This document shows, one piece after another, positions 1 through 12,393 of a stretch of DNA of 64,000 nucleotides. The notes below the pieces were generated by a model that did not search any database, was not told where the DNA came from, and worked only from the letters and a program-made list of their open reading frames with translations. Both the position numbers and the translations under genes were made by a program. The stretch's first letter is position 1; every line of letters starts with the position of its first letter. Origin of the DNA: Antedon bifida (taxonomy: Eukaryota; Echinodermata; Crinoidea; Comatulida; Antedonidae). The DNA is taken from contig OY727096.1 of assembly GCA_963402885.1 (NCBI GenBank), positions 8,937,501-9,001,500 of the forward strand, written 5' to 3'.

Positions 1-3000
1 CTCCATTTACCACTTCCTTATTTCCTTCAACATGCCAGCCTTCATGTACCCAATCAATCCTGATAGTCAGATCTTCTTTTCCAACAATTATTTGCTGCAT
101 TTCAAGGAAAGTCTCATTATATTCCAATTTTTCTACGTTCTAAACAAAGTTATTTTGGTTTTTTAGATACAACAAAATAATGAGAGAGATAAGTCATGAT
201 TCGTTGTTTCAAACTTTATTAAATCATGACAAAAAAGATCAAAACATAATGCATGTATTGCTTTTAACTAAAAATTACGTTTATATTCCTCACCAAAGAG
301 GTTTTTATTTTTAAAATTTGTTATATTTCGTAAATTCACTCTTTCCTGGTTTGTTTGTGTGTTTAGGCCTATGTATATTAGCATAATAACGTCAAATCTA
401 AAAGATCTTTAGAAAATATAAACCCACAGATAATTTTTAATTTTGGAGGTCTACCGTGGCCGAGGTACTGTATGTAATTGATTGAACTTTGATTGTTGTT
501 GTTTAACATATTAAGATTGTCAAAGGCACATCATTTACTCAACTATGGTTCAAAACAATAAAAGATAGATTGTCATAAATGCAAATGTTTTTATTTGATA
601 ATGAATTATTTTTGAATAATGGTTTCTATGTATTCATGCTCTAGTGGACATTGTTCCTAAGTTTAATAACACAATAATAACAGTTCGTTTTACCTCATCA
701 TCCAGTGGTCTCCAGGTTCTCACTCGAAGAAGATATCCCTTTTCAAGTAACCGTCCAGATACTTTAAATTTAATTTTTTGTTTTCCGTTTTCCATTGAAG
801 CACCAACGACAGACATATCACAAAAGTGGTTAGTCTCAATGATAAATTGGTCACCTTGCAAATATAAATTGGAGCTTTTATCATCGAGTGGATGCCATGT
901 ATTAAGATGACTTTCCCTTGTCACAACAGAAAAATTCCATGCGTTTTCATTAACAACATTATGTGGCAACGATAATGACACACTTTTGTTGAATGTGATG
1001 CCTGATGGTCCACATCGGATAACTGATGACATTCTTGATTTTAGGTCAACATGAAATCCAGTAGAAAGTTTTTCAAGGGTTATTTCAATCTTCGTACCAT
1101 AATCAATTGCACCAGGAGGTATGTGTAATTGGATGTCAGAATATTTCAACTCGAGATAACCACCAGTGGAATCAATGATTTGCTTTTCTGTCATTTGAAG
1201 AAGAAAACAAAACGGAAACAATAAAATGACAATGTAAACCAATTGTTTACTTAGACACACAACAAGCGGCTATGCACAGTCGACCAAACTGGTAGTAGTC
1301 ACCGTGTTCGCTGAATCAAAAATGTTCGTATATCTTTCGTACAGTAAAGACTGATGCAGATTAAATCACAACATTCAATGATTAAAATAGTTTCTAGATC
1401 TAATTATTCAATGAAATACACAATTCAAGATTATTTTACCTTTTAAAGGCACAGTGCAGATGTCTTTAACAACCTCTCCATATGGTGTAGTGTACTCATC
1501 GATGCAAACTGGTTGAAATTCTCTCGTTAAAATCTGATAAAGCTAGAAAAAAGGTAGGAAAATACATAATCACAAAAATGCACTTTAACGCTATAAAGTG
1601 ATAACTGCACACCATAAAACAAGGGTGAAATAATTTTAAGGACTTTGTGTAGCATAGCAACTTCGAAAATGAAACCTCAGCCAGTTAATAATACATGCGA
1701 ATGCCAACTATGGAAATATAAAACTGTTCCATTGACATGCACAATCTAGACAAGTTTTGTTCTTCTTCACTCAGGCAGCTAGTATGTGATTTAGTGTATT
1801 ATTACGAGAACAGTACTCGGACTTATATTCTCGACGAAGGAATATTGCTTTCCGACATTTCTCTTCTGCTGCTTATTTTATACTTTTTAAGATTCAGAGA
1901 CTGTTTTTATAAACTATATTTATATAATGGATAATATTGATAAATGGTGAGATTGAGGACATCTTTGAGAGTGGGAATGAGAAACCGCCTAGATGAAGCT
2001 CAAATACTTCCTTTTATTAGACACATATGAATGATTTCCTCATATTTTACCATTTCAGAATACCAATAGGAAACAAAATTTCGAACAAGTAAACGATTGT
2101 CTATAATTACCATTGATATCAGTACAATATACATAATAGAAACTGCCGATACTATACCAAAAACAATTATAATCTTCATTCCTGTAAAACATTCATTAAT
2201 TTAGTCAGTTGCAATGTTATATAAAACTGTGAATTATTATTAGTACAGTATTAATAAAAATATTATTGACCATTTCTAAATAGTCATGCGTTTGCATGTG
2301 TCTTTCATGCAATCTAAATGAAACATACATGTTGGATGATAAAGTATATTTAATAGCACTACAAATACAGGCCATCATATTCTTTTCACCATAATAAACG
2401 TTTAATCTGGGATCCAGGAGCACTTACAAAATAACCGATATTGCCCCCTAAACAGGACAAAAGAAAATAAATATCACAATGAAAGTGAATTGATCGGGAC
2501 TTTGAAATTGGGAAGAATTGATACTTTAGCAGCCAACATTTCACCTCTAAAAACTGTCATGCCAGAGAAAGTAGGCCTATTATAGTTATTATATCTCTTT
2601 TTGTATTTAAAGATAATTAATTACTATAATTGATTTTTTTTGTGATGGAAAACAAAATATTTTCCCATTATTAGGGTTTAAATTAATCATTTTGGTACAC
2701 TCAAACCCGTGTCCTCGTCCGCTTAATAGGGGTGTCCCATAGGACTGGTTCCACTATTATCAACACAATCAAGGCCTAAATTAACATTTCAGTTAAATAA
2801 ATTATCCTAATTTACGTCACTATAGCAATATACGACAAAGTAATGTTTAAAATAATTTACATATATAACACGAAAATAAAGTTATAATTATCCACTGTAA
2901 ATAAGAAGTATTAATAATAATAAATGACCAACCTGACAAAGGCATATCATCATTGTCATGATCAGAACCATGTTTTTGTGTCGTTGCCATCTTCTTTTCC

Positions 3001-3008
3001 TCAGCCAT
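1..3008 (-). CDS. Single-pass membrane protein with ZU5 domain (partial, 3' end off the window)
   Basis: Five exons fit with matching phases: 3008-2933, 2181-2111, about 1540-1442, 1187-694, and 139 to the window edge. Exon 1 begins MAEEKKMATTQKHGSDHD, a hydrophilic head. Exon 2 is one hydrophobic segment (IIIVFGIVSAVSIMYIVLI), so a signal anchor or membrane span near residue 30. Exon 3 is a short linker with two Cys. Exon 4 carries a ZU5 domain: STGGYLELKYSDIQLHIPPG is its typical start. ZU5 domains are known from UNC5 netrin receptors, ankyrins and PIDD. Here the domain directly follows the membrane span and no UPA or death domain lies in the visible part; the C-terminus is outside the window. 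Exon 5 (NVEKLEYNETFLEM) continues in phase. The orientation of the span is not decided by sequence. Family assignment is confident; the orthologue is unknown. Confidence 0.78.
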
Positions 3009-3321
3009 TTTCGCTACAGTTGACAAAATAACTTCAATACAAATAATAAATAAAAATATTTTTAATGTGATATGTGTCTACAATTTAGGATTTTTACAGA
3101 CATTGGAATTGGCATTAGGATATGAGCCAATCTTGTCTTTACGTTTTGCCTTCTCGTCATTTTTTGTATATAACCATTTATTTATCTATCTCCCGTAGAA
3201 CATGACTTCTTACCGTTTATATATTTTAACAACCAATACAAATGCATACTTTTTCGCTCCAGATTTACATAATCGAAACTCAAATTTCATTAATCAGTTA
3301 GGCGTTGTTATTTCCAAGGAC

Positions 3322-3378
3322 CTATTTGGGCACATCACACTTTTTTTGTCAAACTAGTTTGATAGTGCAGACAGAGCT
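3322..3378. mobile_element. Half copy of the AGCTCTGTCTACACTATCAA MITE
   Basis: Only the right half is present. It ends in a terminal repeat of the type TTTGATAGTGTAGACAGAGC (here with one change), followed by TTA, the usual target duplication of this family. The matching left end is missing. Confidence 0.7.
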
Positions 3379-3535
3379 TTATTTCGATTTTAAATAAAAA
3401 TAACATCGCATATGTTTTTGCGACAAAAATATCTTCGTTCCACCTGATTTAAAACAACCTTGAAAACCCCACAAAACAGATGTAGGTGTATGAACGTTGG
3501 ATACAGATTGATGATATAATCTTTAACGTGTTCAT

Positions 3536-3611
3536 AACAAGGCCATATACATGGCGTGCTCAAGTTAGTGTTTACCGACCAACCGACCGACATAGTGAGC
3601 TGTAGAGTCTA
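3536..3611. repeat. GACC-core dispersed repeat, copy 1
   Basis: Shares the order AACAAGGCCATATACATGGC, then GTGCTCAAGTTAGTGTTTAC, then a short GACC run, then CATAGTGAGCTGTAGAGTC with the copies near 8.0, 8.6 and 47.2 kb. This copy lacks the GC-rich GTCGCG/CGCGAC ends seen in the others. Confidence 0.75.
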
Positions 3612-5236
3612 AAAAGACATACCAACAATGAGCATATTTCTTAATAGACCTTTTATCATAAGGAGATTTATCGACTGTTTCACATAAGTTGTCTTATTTA
3701 ATTGTCTTCTTAAAAGTATACCGTAAGCTTTAAATTGTATTGTATATATTTTGTGTTACTTTATCTGTATTTTGTGTTTTTTATATAGGCCTATTAATTT
3801 TTTATTATTTGATGAAATGAAATAAAGCTGGTCACCTGATTCCTGGATAACAGAAGTATTCACACGCAATTCATATTTATTTACTCTGTTACTAGGTTCC
3901 AATCAAGTCTATTAAATAGTGTTCGCCTTTGTATTTTATGGAAGTTTATGTGTTTTCAGAAAGTAAAATTAATCTCCCATGACATGCAATCATAATGTAA
4001 AACAAATTCCTCCTTGGTTGGATGATACCATTATTGTCATAACAATTAATGATAGGTGTATTGTCAATATCCCCCTTTTATAGTATTAACAAATATCTCC
4101 ATTTCTGGTAAAACATTTTTAAATAGTTTGTACCTGTAATTGTGTAAAAGGTTTGAATAAGAACCTCAATAAATACTAGATTTGAATTCGTCACTTTAAC
4201 GAGTTAGTTATCCGTACGACAAACGCTACTTGCAAGTACGTTAGAAAATGTGCACACGAAAATGATTATACCATTATGACCTAAAGAAAACATTATGTAA
4301 TGTTTGACCTTTCACAAACTGTCATGAATCGTGAGAAAAATTATCAGAACTAATTTTGCGAATTTTAACTAAAAAGACTATATAACGCTGAATCGAAGTT
4401 CTTTTGGTTTGTAAACTACAAAAACGTTACTATTGCTTCAATGGTGAAATGACATAATTATATTCATATTTACGGTATTGCGAAATTCTTAGGCTCAATA
4501 TACGATAATTATTCACACCATTTTTGTCTTTTACTGAACTTATGTCGACAGTGGCTTGATACGTTTGCACTTTCCTGGAATCTAATGGCTATATTTTGTC
4601 TTACCTTCTTGTTTGTATTATTTGCAATTTTGCAAAATTTATCTGATTTGCCTGAATAACAATAATAAACTCTATAAACATTGTGAAGATATTACATTTG
4701 TCTGTGGTATTTGTTACACAGTCAAAGTTCGATAAAGAACTAAATAGATTAATTGCATAAAAAGATGTGATTCTCAAATTATCATTTCTCTCGTTTAAAA
4801 AATGGATGTTTTTTATCAGAAAAACGAGAAACATGATTGATGTACAGTATTATGTTAAAAGTGAGCTTGGTTAAAATGCATGTTGCTAATCAACATAAGG
4901 AATTCAGCCAAAAATACATGAACTATCAGTCAATTTACAGTTATCATTAATATATATTATTTGTAGCATACAGAACAAGCTAAAATGATGGAAGTTGGTT
5001 AAAATCGACATAATTGCAGACTTTAAAAATTGAAATAACCAATATAGGCCTATAGGCCTAACAACATTATTTATGCATGAAACGATTAAATTAAACAACT
5101 TCTCAAATTAAATGAACATTACAGGAAATTACAAATATCAATGTTTTTGTTTTATATAATTATAAACCAATACATACAATTTCATTAATTGTCAATTATT
5201 TATATACAATCATTTAGAAAAATTGAAATGTTAATA

Positions 5237-5715
5237 GGGAGGTTTCGCAACCTTACGAATACGATAACGAAAACGGATACGTCACACATTTGTGAAACTT
5301 TTGAGCTGATCCCTATTTCATATTCGTAAAGCGTATTCGTGTTGACGAATATCACCAGTCATATTCGTAACTACATAACGAGTATAGTTTTTGATCTATT
5401 TTGCATTTGAATCAGGAATGATTCATGATTATAATATAATTATAGATTTATTGAAAGTAATTTACTAAAGTAATTTACTAAAATGCCAGGTCAATTTTGA
5501 TAAATAGCTTTGATGTTACGCTAGGAGGCCTAGGCAGCCAAGCACCAAGCAACACGTACCTGCGCTTCGCTCAAATTTACCGCAGTCATATTTTGGACGG
5601 CGCCCACAATATTTCGTTGCCATGCGAAACAGATTTTTACTGGCTTACGAAAACGAATACGTGCGCGTGACGTATCCGTTTTCGTTATCGTATTCGTAAG
5701 ACTGCGAAACCTCTC
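5237..5715. mobile_element. MITE with ~48-bp terminal inverted repeats
   Basis: The left end (GGGAGGTTTCGCA, then TTACGAATACGATAACGAAA) and the right end are near-perfect reverse complements over about 48 bases. Both sides are flanked by TAATA, a likely 5-bp target duplication. The interior has no meaningful reading frame, so this is a non-autonomous element. The superfamily is not clear from the ends alone. Confidence 0.85.
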
Positions 5716-5836
5716 TAATAATTGTATTTATTGAATATTAATGAATATGAAAGAACGTATTATTATTTATTTACATTTTTGTAAAATATAAAGCAAATAA
5801 ATTTGTTTGTTGTTTTAAAATTAAAATACCCTTTTA

Positions 5837-6217
5837 AGGCCCATTTACACTAAATCGACGATAAATAGATAAACATACATTTTTCTTGGATAAAACGAAA
5901 GAAATTAGAACAGTTTTCGTTCTAGAACTATAGGATAATCATGTATGCTGTATTTGATAAAAATAACATTTTTGAAAATCCAATCAAATGACGTCATTAT
6001 CAATAAAAACAATAAAATCGTTGTATTGTAACGATATTATTGCTCTTACTAATCATGATTGGACGTGTGGAAATATATTATTTTCATCAAAGGCAGCATA
6101 GATGATAATCCTATAGTTCTAGGATGAAAACTTTTTTAAATTCTTTTGTTTTAGGTATGAAAAATGCATATTTATCTTTTTATCGTCGATCGTTATCGCC
6201 CTGGTGTAAATGGGCCT
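5837..6217. mobile_element. Harbinger-like MITE, TIR AGGCCCATTTACAC
   Basis: Terminal repeats AGGCCCATTTACAC and GTGTAAATGGGCCT are exact inverse copies, flanked by TTA on both sides (3-bp target duplication). Subterminal ATCGACGATAAA and TTTATCGTCGAT also pair. The ends resemble those of the element at 24751-25468, which carries a Myb/SANT fragment. A 3-bp TWA duplication is typical of PIF/Harbinger elements, so that superfamily is inferred. Confidence 0.82.
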
Positions 6218-8005
6218 TTAGTGTACAAATACTTATACCTAATAATAGTTTAATTTTAAACATAGAAACTTTCTAATACTTTCATTAAGTTCATGCAGTT
6301 TTTGTTTATGAATATTATAAACAATTTTATCTTTTTCATTAAACAGTTCATAAACAATCTTTATTATTTTAACATTTAAAAAGTAATAGGAAATAAGATA
6401 AAAACAAATATAACATATTTAAATATATATACATAAGTTATATTGGTAAAATAAATTAATGAAATAAGTTAGTTTTTTGGAAAATTGACATGTTGAGTGT
6501 CAACTTTTTCTTAATTTTTTAAATTAAATATTGTATACATTATTAACTATATTCAATATTAAATAAGTATATGTTTGATATTATTTTACTAATTAAAATA
6601 AAATAATGTAAGTAGAATTATGAGAAATAGCCGACAGATTTATTTTATATTTATTTACTTATAATAATATTGTTTTGACAATTTCTACTTTGTTAATGTC
6701 TTTAAATTTTCGGATTAGGCCGACGTGAATTTAAATGACAGAACATATATTTCTATAAGTAGAAACATAATTAGGCTTACATGGGAAATCCAAAACATTA
6801 AACCGTCCAAAGCATATCCCGGTAATCATTTAAACATAGAACCTAGAAAAGGGAAATTTACTTACCGGTATCGTAGTGGAAAAATAGTCTTGAAAGTAAT
6901 TAAATTTGCATTAAATTTACGACAGTTAAGTACCACTATGAATACCTTCTTCAAAGGTTATCGATCAATCAATAAGTAAAAAAAAAAATAATTTATACTA
7001 TATTCGGTTAGGTCTGCTCCAGGTAAGTGAACTTGATACAGGCAAAAAAGTAGTTCCTACTTCCTACTTCTTCAAAAATTCATTTAGGATAGTTTTTAAA
7101 CTTAAAAGTAAAGTTATAATATTGTAAGTTATATTTATAATTTAATTTTAATTTAATTAATATATTATTATAAATAGACTATACAATTTTGAACTTTTTT
7201 TGATTAATTTTTGTTGATGAAAAAAGTATCACTCCACCGATGCTTGTCATTATTTAAATTATCTAGCCGTAATAGGGGTTCACTGAAGGTGTTGATATAT
7301 CACCAAAGATCAACTTGAAAAAAGGGTATGTTTACTACAACTACCAATCGGCTGTCTTCCGTGGCTTCTGTTTGTTTAACTGCTGAAAATGTTAACTGTG
7401 TTATTCTGAGAGTTTTTCATCTTGGCTTAGTCAACACATTAGAGACTGTAATTTTAATTGTGACTTGAACGAATTATCAATGAAATGTGGAAAATAAAGT
7501 CAAAATTTTCCAATATTTACGATGTTAATTTAATGAAATTACCAAGAAATGGAAAAGAAAAACCCATATTTACAAACACTTATAATATATAAGATCCATA
7601 AACCTTAGGTTTGGTAAATTATTATTAATTTTACTATACTATGTGATGAAAAAATTAAAAATACATGTCATTGAGTATTATAGACTTAATTATACTCTCT
7701 AATTTGATTTTTATATATTATAACTTTTCGTAGTACAGTGCTTCTGAGATTATCATTGTAAGTGGCGGATATATTTCTTGCTGTTGCTTTTTTTTTAATG
7801 CGGTCACTTTGCATTCGGATGAGTTATTTTCAAAGTATGTATATTATTATCAATTTCATACACACAAATTATGATTTATGCTGGAAGAATAAACATTGAT
7901 TTACGTTATCTACAGACTCGCAACAAATGACATACTATTTTTTTATTCTTGTAGTCGTCAATAACTAGTCCATTTTGGTTGTGAAACTAAGTACAAAACC
8001 ATTGA
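6218..8005. other. Gene-free AT-rich DNA
   Basis: I see no supported exon, RNA gene or clear transposon end here. The longest open frame (6725-6979, plus) lacks codon structure, a splice context or a recognisable domain and looks like chance in AT-rich sequence. Confidence 0.45.
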
Positions 8006-8112
8006 GTAACAAGGCCAACAGCCATAAGTCGCGTGCTAAAACGCATAGTGATACCAGACCGACCGACCGACCGACCGACATAGTGAACTATAGAGCGTCC
8101 ACGCGACTAAAA
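8006..8112. repeat. GACC-core dispersed repeat, copy 2
   Basis: A diverged copy: AACAAGGCCA, GTCGCGTGCT, then GACCGACCGACCGACCGACC, then CATAGTGAACTATAGAGC and ACGCGAC. The GACC run is the longest of the four copies in the window. Confidence 0.75.
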
Positions 8113-8578
8113 ACTGTTGAAGTTGCGCACGACTTACTGAAATTATTCTCTTACGTTTAAATGTATAGCCTAGCTTATGACTGATTTTACAAAGGGTGTT
8201 ATAGTGGGCCAACCAACCAAGGAACTTCGGAATGACGTATTGCAGTAGGCCTACAATTATGTAATAAGGATGTATTGGCCTATACTTATTTAGTTTAAAT
8301 GATTTAGTTTAAATGATGTTTTTCATTAGCGTGGAGTGAAAATGAAAAGTGAAAATCAAATTGCCAAACCCACAATATTCGTCGAATCTGTAAATGGTTA
8401 TAACTACAATTAGTATTCTCGTGTAAAATAATAATTATTAAAACATTGCATTCGTGGTTTGGACAGACAGTTAACTTAATAACTTTTAAAGATACTAAAG
8501 TATAAATGAATAGAAAAAAGGTACAATCACAAAAAGTTCCATATGTACAATGTAACGAGACAATCCAGGAAATAGAAA

Positions 8579-8698
8579 AACAAGGCCATATACATGGCTG
8601 CAGTCGCGTGCTCAAGTTAGTGTTTACCGACCAACCGACCGACCGAACAACCGACCGACATAGTGAGCTGTAGAGTCGCGTTGCATGCACGCGACTAA
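8579..8698. repeat. GACC-core dispersed repeat, copy 3
   Basis: A full copy: GGCCATATACATGGCTGCAG, TCGCGTGCTCAAGTTAGTG, a GACC/AACC run, CATAGTGAGCTGTAGAGTCG, ending GCATGCACGCGACTAAAAA. The GTCGCG/CGCGAC ends are complementary, so a transcript could fold. Confidence 0.8.
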
Positions 8699-11600
8699 AA
8701 ATAAAAAAGACAGAAGCCGATTCTGTAAACAAGACGTCAGACATATAATAAAACATATTATGCAGTTACGCATTGTATAGTATACACGGAAATTAAATGT
8801 TTTTTAAAACGTAAATGCAGTATGTAATGTAGAAAGGAATATTTTTGTTTAATCCATTTAATAATCTTGAATCTGAAACAAAAATAAAAAGTAAGCAAAA
8901 GGTGGAATATTCATTAAGCAAATGAAGTTAACAATCCGTCCGCATTTTATTGGTATTCTAGTCTAAAAATAATTTAGATTTTTATCCAAATTCCAATCAA
9001 TCAAGTCCAAAAGTCTATTATCCATTATGTCAATTTGGAATTTTCGTTCGTGCTGTTATTATAAACTACAGTAAAGGAAACATTATACTTCCATTTTTTA
9101 GTTTTATTTGTGCTAAATATAGTTAGTTTGTATCAAACAACAGGAAAATTGAGTCTCATGTTTTGGTTGCTGGAACCCATTATCTGAGTAAGTATTTATG
9201 AGGTCTTATTTGATGCACATCTAATTTTCTATTATTCTTTTACTTATCAGCAACATTTTTAATTTCTTTAGGCTTTTGAATTTATTTGTTGTTGTATAGG
9301 CGTCGTATTGACTTTACTGCAACAACTGTTTATGGTTTGATTGATTTCAAAGAGGAAATATCGAAGTTAATTATTATTATTTGCTCTTTCCTTCATGGAT
9401 GGATGAAAGGCATTATTGTAAGTTAATAATACCTTTACGGCCCATGTACCATCCATTCAATATAAATATGCAATTAGTTTTATAGGTTTCAAGGATGTGG
9501 TATACTTTTTAAAAATTGCGTGACATGGTACTTTGTGATTTTGTGTACTTTTGTGTGATTGTTTGAAAGTTATGATTAAAAGTTTTTGAAGTTGACGTGT
9601 CTTTCAAGAGGAGCTGAAAGTCAGCATACACGTCTACTAGTTTGAGGTGAAAATGTTTTGATAAACCGGGCCTGGATTAAGCCTATGTCTGCATTCCTTT
9701 TATATATTCTAAATATTCAAATTTAAAAGAGTGAATAAAGTGTGAATTTTAATATTTATATCCTATCACTTTTGTTATTCAATCATTTATATCACGAATC
9801 GATTCCAACATCGTATCGTAAAATTGGTCAAGCTCAGTAGACCTATGTTCGTCAACACATTTAATCTATGCACCAGGTCGGCATTTGTGATAAAACTTTC
9901 AAACAGTTTAGTTTGAACAACAAAAATCAATCAATCAAATCAATCAAAAAATAATAATTAATTTCAAACACATTTTAATCTTTTACGTTTATTTGTGTAA
10001 AATCAGAATGTCGCTGCCGCTAGCAGACGTAATCATTGACACACCGGATAAAATTATTCATACTATCGAACAAACATGAAGACCATTGTCAAAATGAATT
10101 GACATATTTAGTATGAACTAATTACTCAACTGACTATTGCACATAAAAGTGGTGAGGAATGATGTGAGGAAGTTAGGGCCGAATGCCTTACAAAATGTTA
10201 CAATCATAAATCATCAATTTGTTCAATGTAATATAACATTATTCATAATAAAACATTTATAATAATTATATAACATTTATACTCATATTTACTTACTATT
10301 ACTTTATTACTCAGAGTAAAGTTACAGTGTATAGATGCACTGTTATATTTTGAAGTAAAAATTATATTAAATGTTTCATATTCCATGATACGGTATTTCA
10401 TAATAATTGAATAAAATTGATAACATTCAAATATATTTTAATAAGACTAATAAGTAGATTAGAATAAGACTAGATTATTTAAAAAAAACGTCGAAAATAA
10501 TTGTTTTGTGATTAGTAAACATATTAAGTGTACTATGACATGTTTTGATATATATATAAGTAAAAATAAAGATGCGTAGTATATTCCCAAAATAATTAGA
10601 AATTCAGAAAAAAATTAAATATAGTTAAACATAGTACAAATTAACATAAAAACTAATCAGTATAAATTTATAAACTTATTGGAAATGTCCAAAACCATAA
10701 ATGAAATGTTAAAATTCATAATTATTCTTCTTTACTGTGACTTATACACATTTCACCGTCTATAATAATATCTTACAAAACACAACATTTTGAAACAAAT
10801 TGTTACTTTGGTACGAACGCGTGAAAGCGTTTCCGTATTCGATGTAAAAAACTTGTACAGCGCCTATCATTCTAATGGGTTTATTTTACACGGCAATTAT
10901 ACTACACAACGACAAACCAACGTGTGTAAAAGCGTTGTAACGCTATAGGATTATCAAGGGAGATTGGAATTTTTTTTAATAAGTACACTTCACGGTTAAT
11001 CCTAAACTGGCTGATAGAAATTGTAATCGTATACCGGTATACCTAATATAACCTTCGGTGACGCTTGCAGAGAATTTCCAAGATAGAAAATGACGTCAAC
11101 AAACGGTAAATTATATTTCTGATATTCACCATAAACTATTTTCAAGCATGACATAATTTCTTTAACAATTATTAGGCACCTACTTACATTTCTAAATAAT
11201 AAACATTATAGAATCCTAATAATTTTAATAAAAACTTAAACAAGTTTGTATTTATCGCACAATTAAATGTATTATTGTGTATATGCTTAATTTGCGATAT
11301 TTTTTAACTTCTTAAATTAAATGTTTTATTTATTTTAGAAAAATAATAAAATACGTGGATAAATAGTCCGTGGCTTATATTATCCATATTTACGTTGTAT
11401 GCATCAAAGTAAAAAAATAATAATAATGGGTTTTAGGTAATTTAGTTTTGTATGTTTAGGAGCTGAAATTCACCTTACCCACCTACTAGTTTGCATAGGT
11501 GGAAATCGTAATGAGGGCATGTTTCGATGTATGTAGGCCTAATTAGGTAATATATTTTGTCTGTTTAGTCGTTATTTTTCGTTCACGCCTGCTAGTTTCT

Positions 11601-12326
11601 TTAACTAGGATAGGTGGCGCCCGAGTTCTGAGAAGGCAGATGCTCAACTAGCGCTAACTGCATTCACATTAGAAATCTAGTTAGCGACGAGGACGTATTT
11701 ACATACTTCGCATTGGGTGCTGGCATGAACTTTTCCGTTTTTTCTTGACGTTTCTTTCAATTTTTTGTTTTGTGCTTTAATTATAAATTTTAACCATTAA
11801 CCATGGAGCTATGGAATTAGTACTATTTTTTTTTATAGCTCCGTGCATTCAGGAACAATTGTTCATCATCATTTTGAACATACGAAAATGATAAATTTCT
11901 TTCATTTCATTATTCATAATAATGCCATAGACACGATAATATTATGACACTGACAAAATTGATTGGTAATTCACCTTAAATTTTGAATAAATTTATGAGA
12001 GAAGGATCCTAAAACAAATCGTAGAAATAGTTAAAGCACATACTTGTATACACACATGGCTACACAAAGCTGTGGGTATGTCAAAATGGCATCTTTTCAG
12101 AATGAAATTTGGTAAAAATTAAACAGCAATGGATGTTAACAAAACAATAAGCACTGTGATAGACTCTTATAGCATACGCGATTTAATCCTATCTATTTAT
12201 AGAATCGTTGGGAAGCACAGGTTGGTTTTTAAGCATGTGCAAATGATCTTCTATTTCATGTGTTGTGAAATAAAAACTCTCATATGTCTTTATTTATAAA
12301 ATAGATGAGACAGGAATGAATTATTA
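8699..12326. other. Gene-free AT-rich DNA downstream of VPS50
   Basis: No exon with convincing splice sites or protein similarity was seen. A short motif around GAGCTGAAA...CTACTAGTTT occurs twice (near 9610 and 11460) in similar context, suggesting an old dispersed repeat. Otherwise I see only AT-rich sequence. Confidence 0.45.
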
Positions 12327-12332
12327 TTTATT
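12327..12332 (-). terminator. AATAAA polyadenylation signal of VPS50
   Basis: TTTATT on the plus strand reads AATAAA on the minus strand, about 62 bases beyond the VPS50 stop codon. That position suits the mRNA 3' end. Confidence 0.6.
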
Positions 12333-12393
12333 ACTACATAAATTATTACAATATTATACATAAAATACATATCACCACCACACAGAACAGTAT

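Larger units (their letters stand above)
3009..5236. other. Intergenic AT-rich DNA upstream of the ZU5 gene
   Basis: No exon-like open frame with splice sites was found. The stretch holds one GACC-repeat copy and one half MITE (listed separately). The promoter of the ZU5 gene should lie just above 3008, but no clear TATA box is visible. Confidence 0.5.

Noticed and set aside
644-910. Plus-strand open frame of 88 codons
   Set aside because: It is antisense to the ZU5 exon, whose minus-strand frame has clear domain similarity and splice sites.
634-1260. Minus-strand frame starting MCLSKQLVYIVILLF as a separate signal-peptide protein
   Set aside because: The hydrophobic start lies in the intron just before an acceptor (CAAATGACAG) at 1188; exons 1-3 join the ZU5 exon in phase from that acceptor.
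8304-8756. Minus-strand open frame of 150 codons
   Set aside because: A large part of it is the GACC-core repeat, which also appears in other frames elsewhere; there is no domain or splice support.
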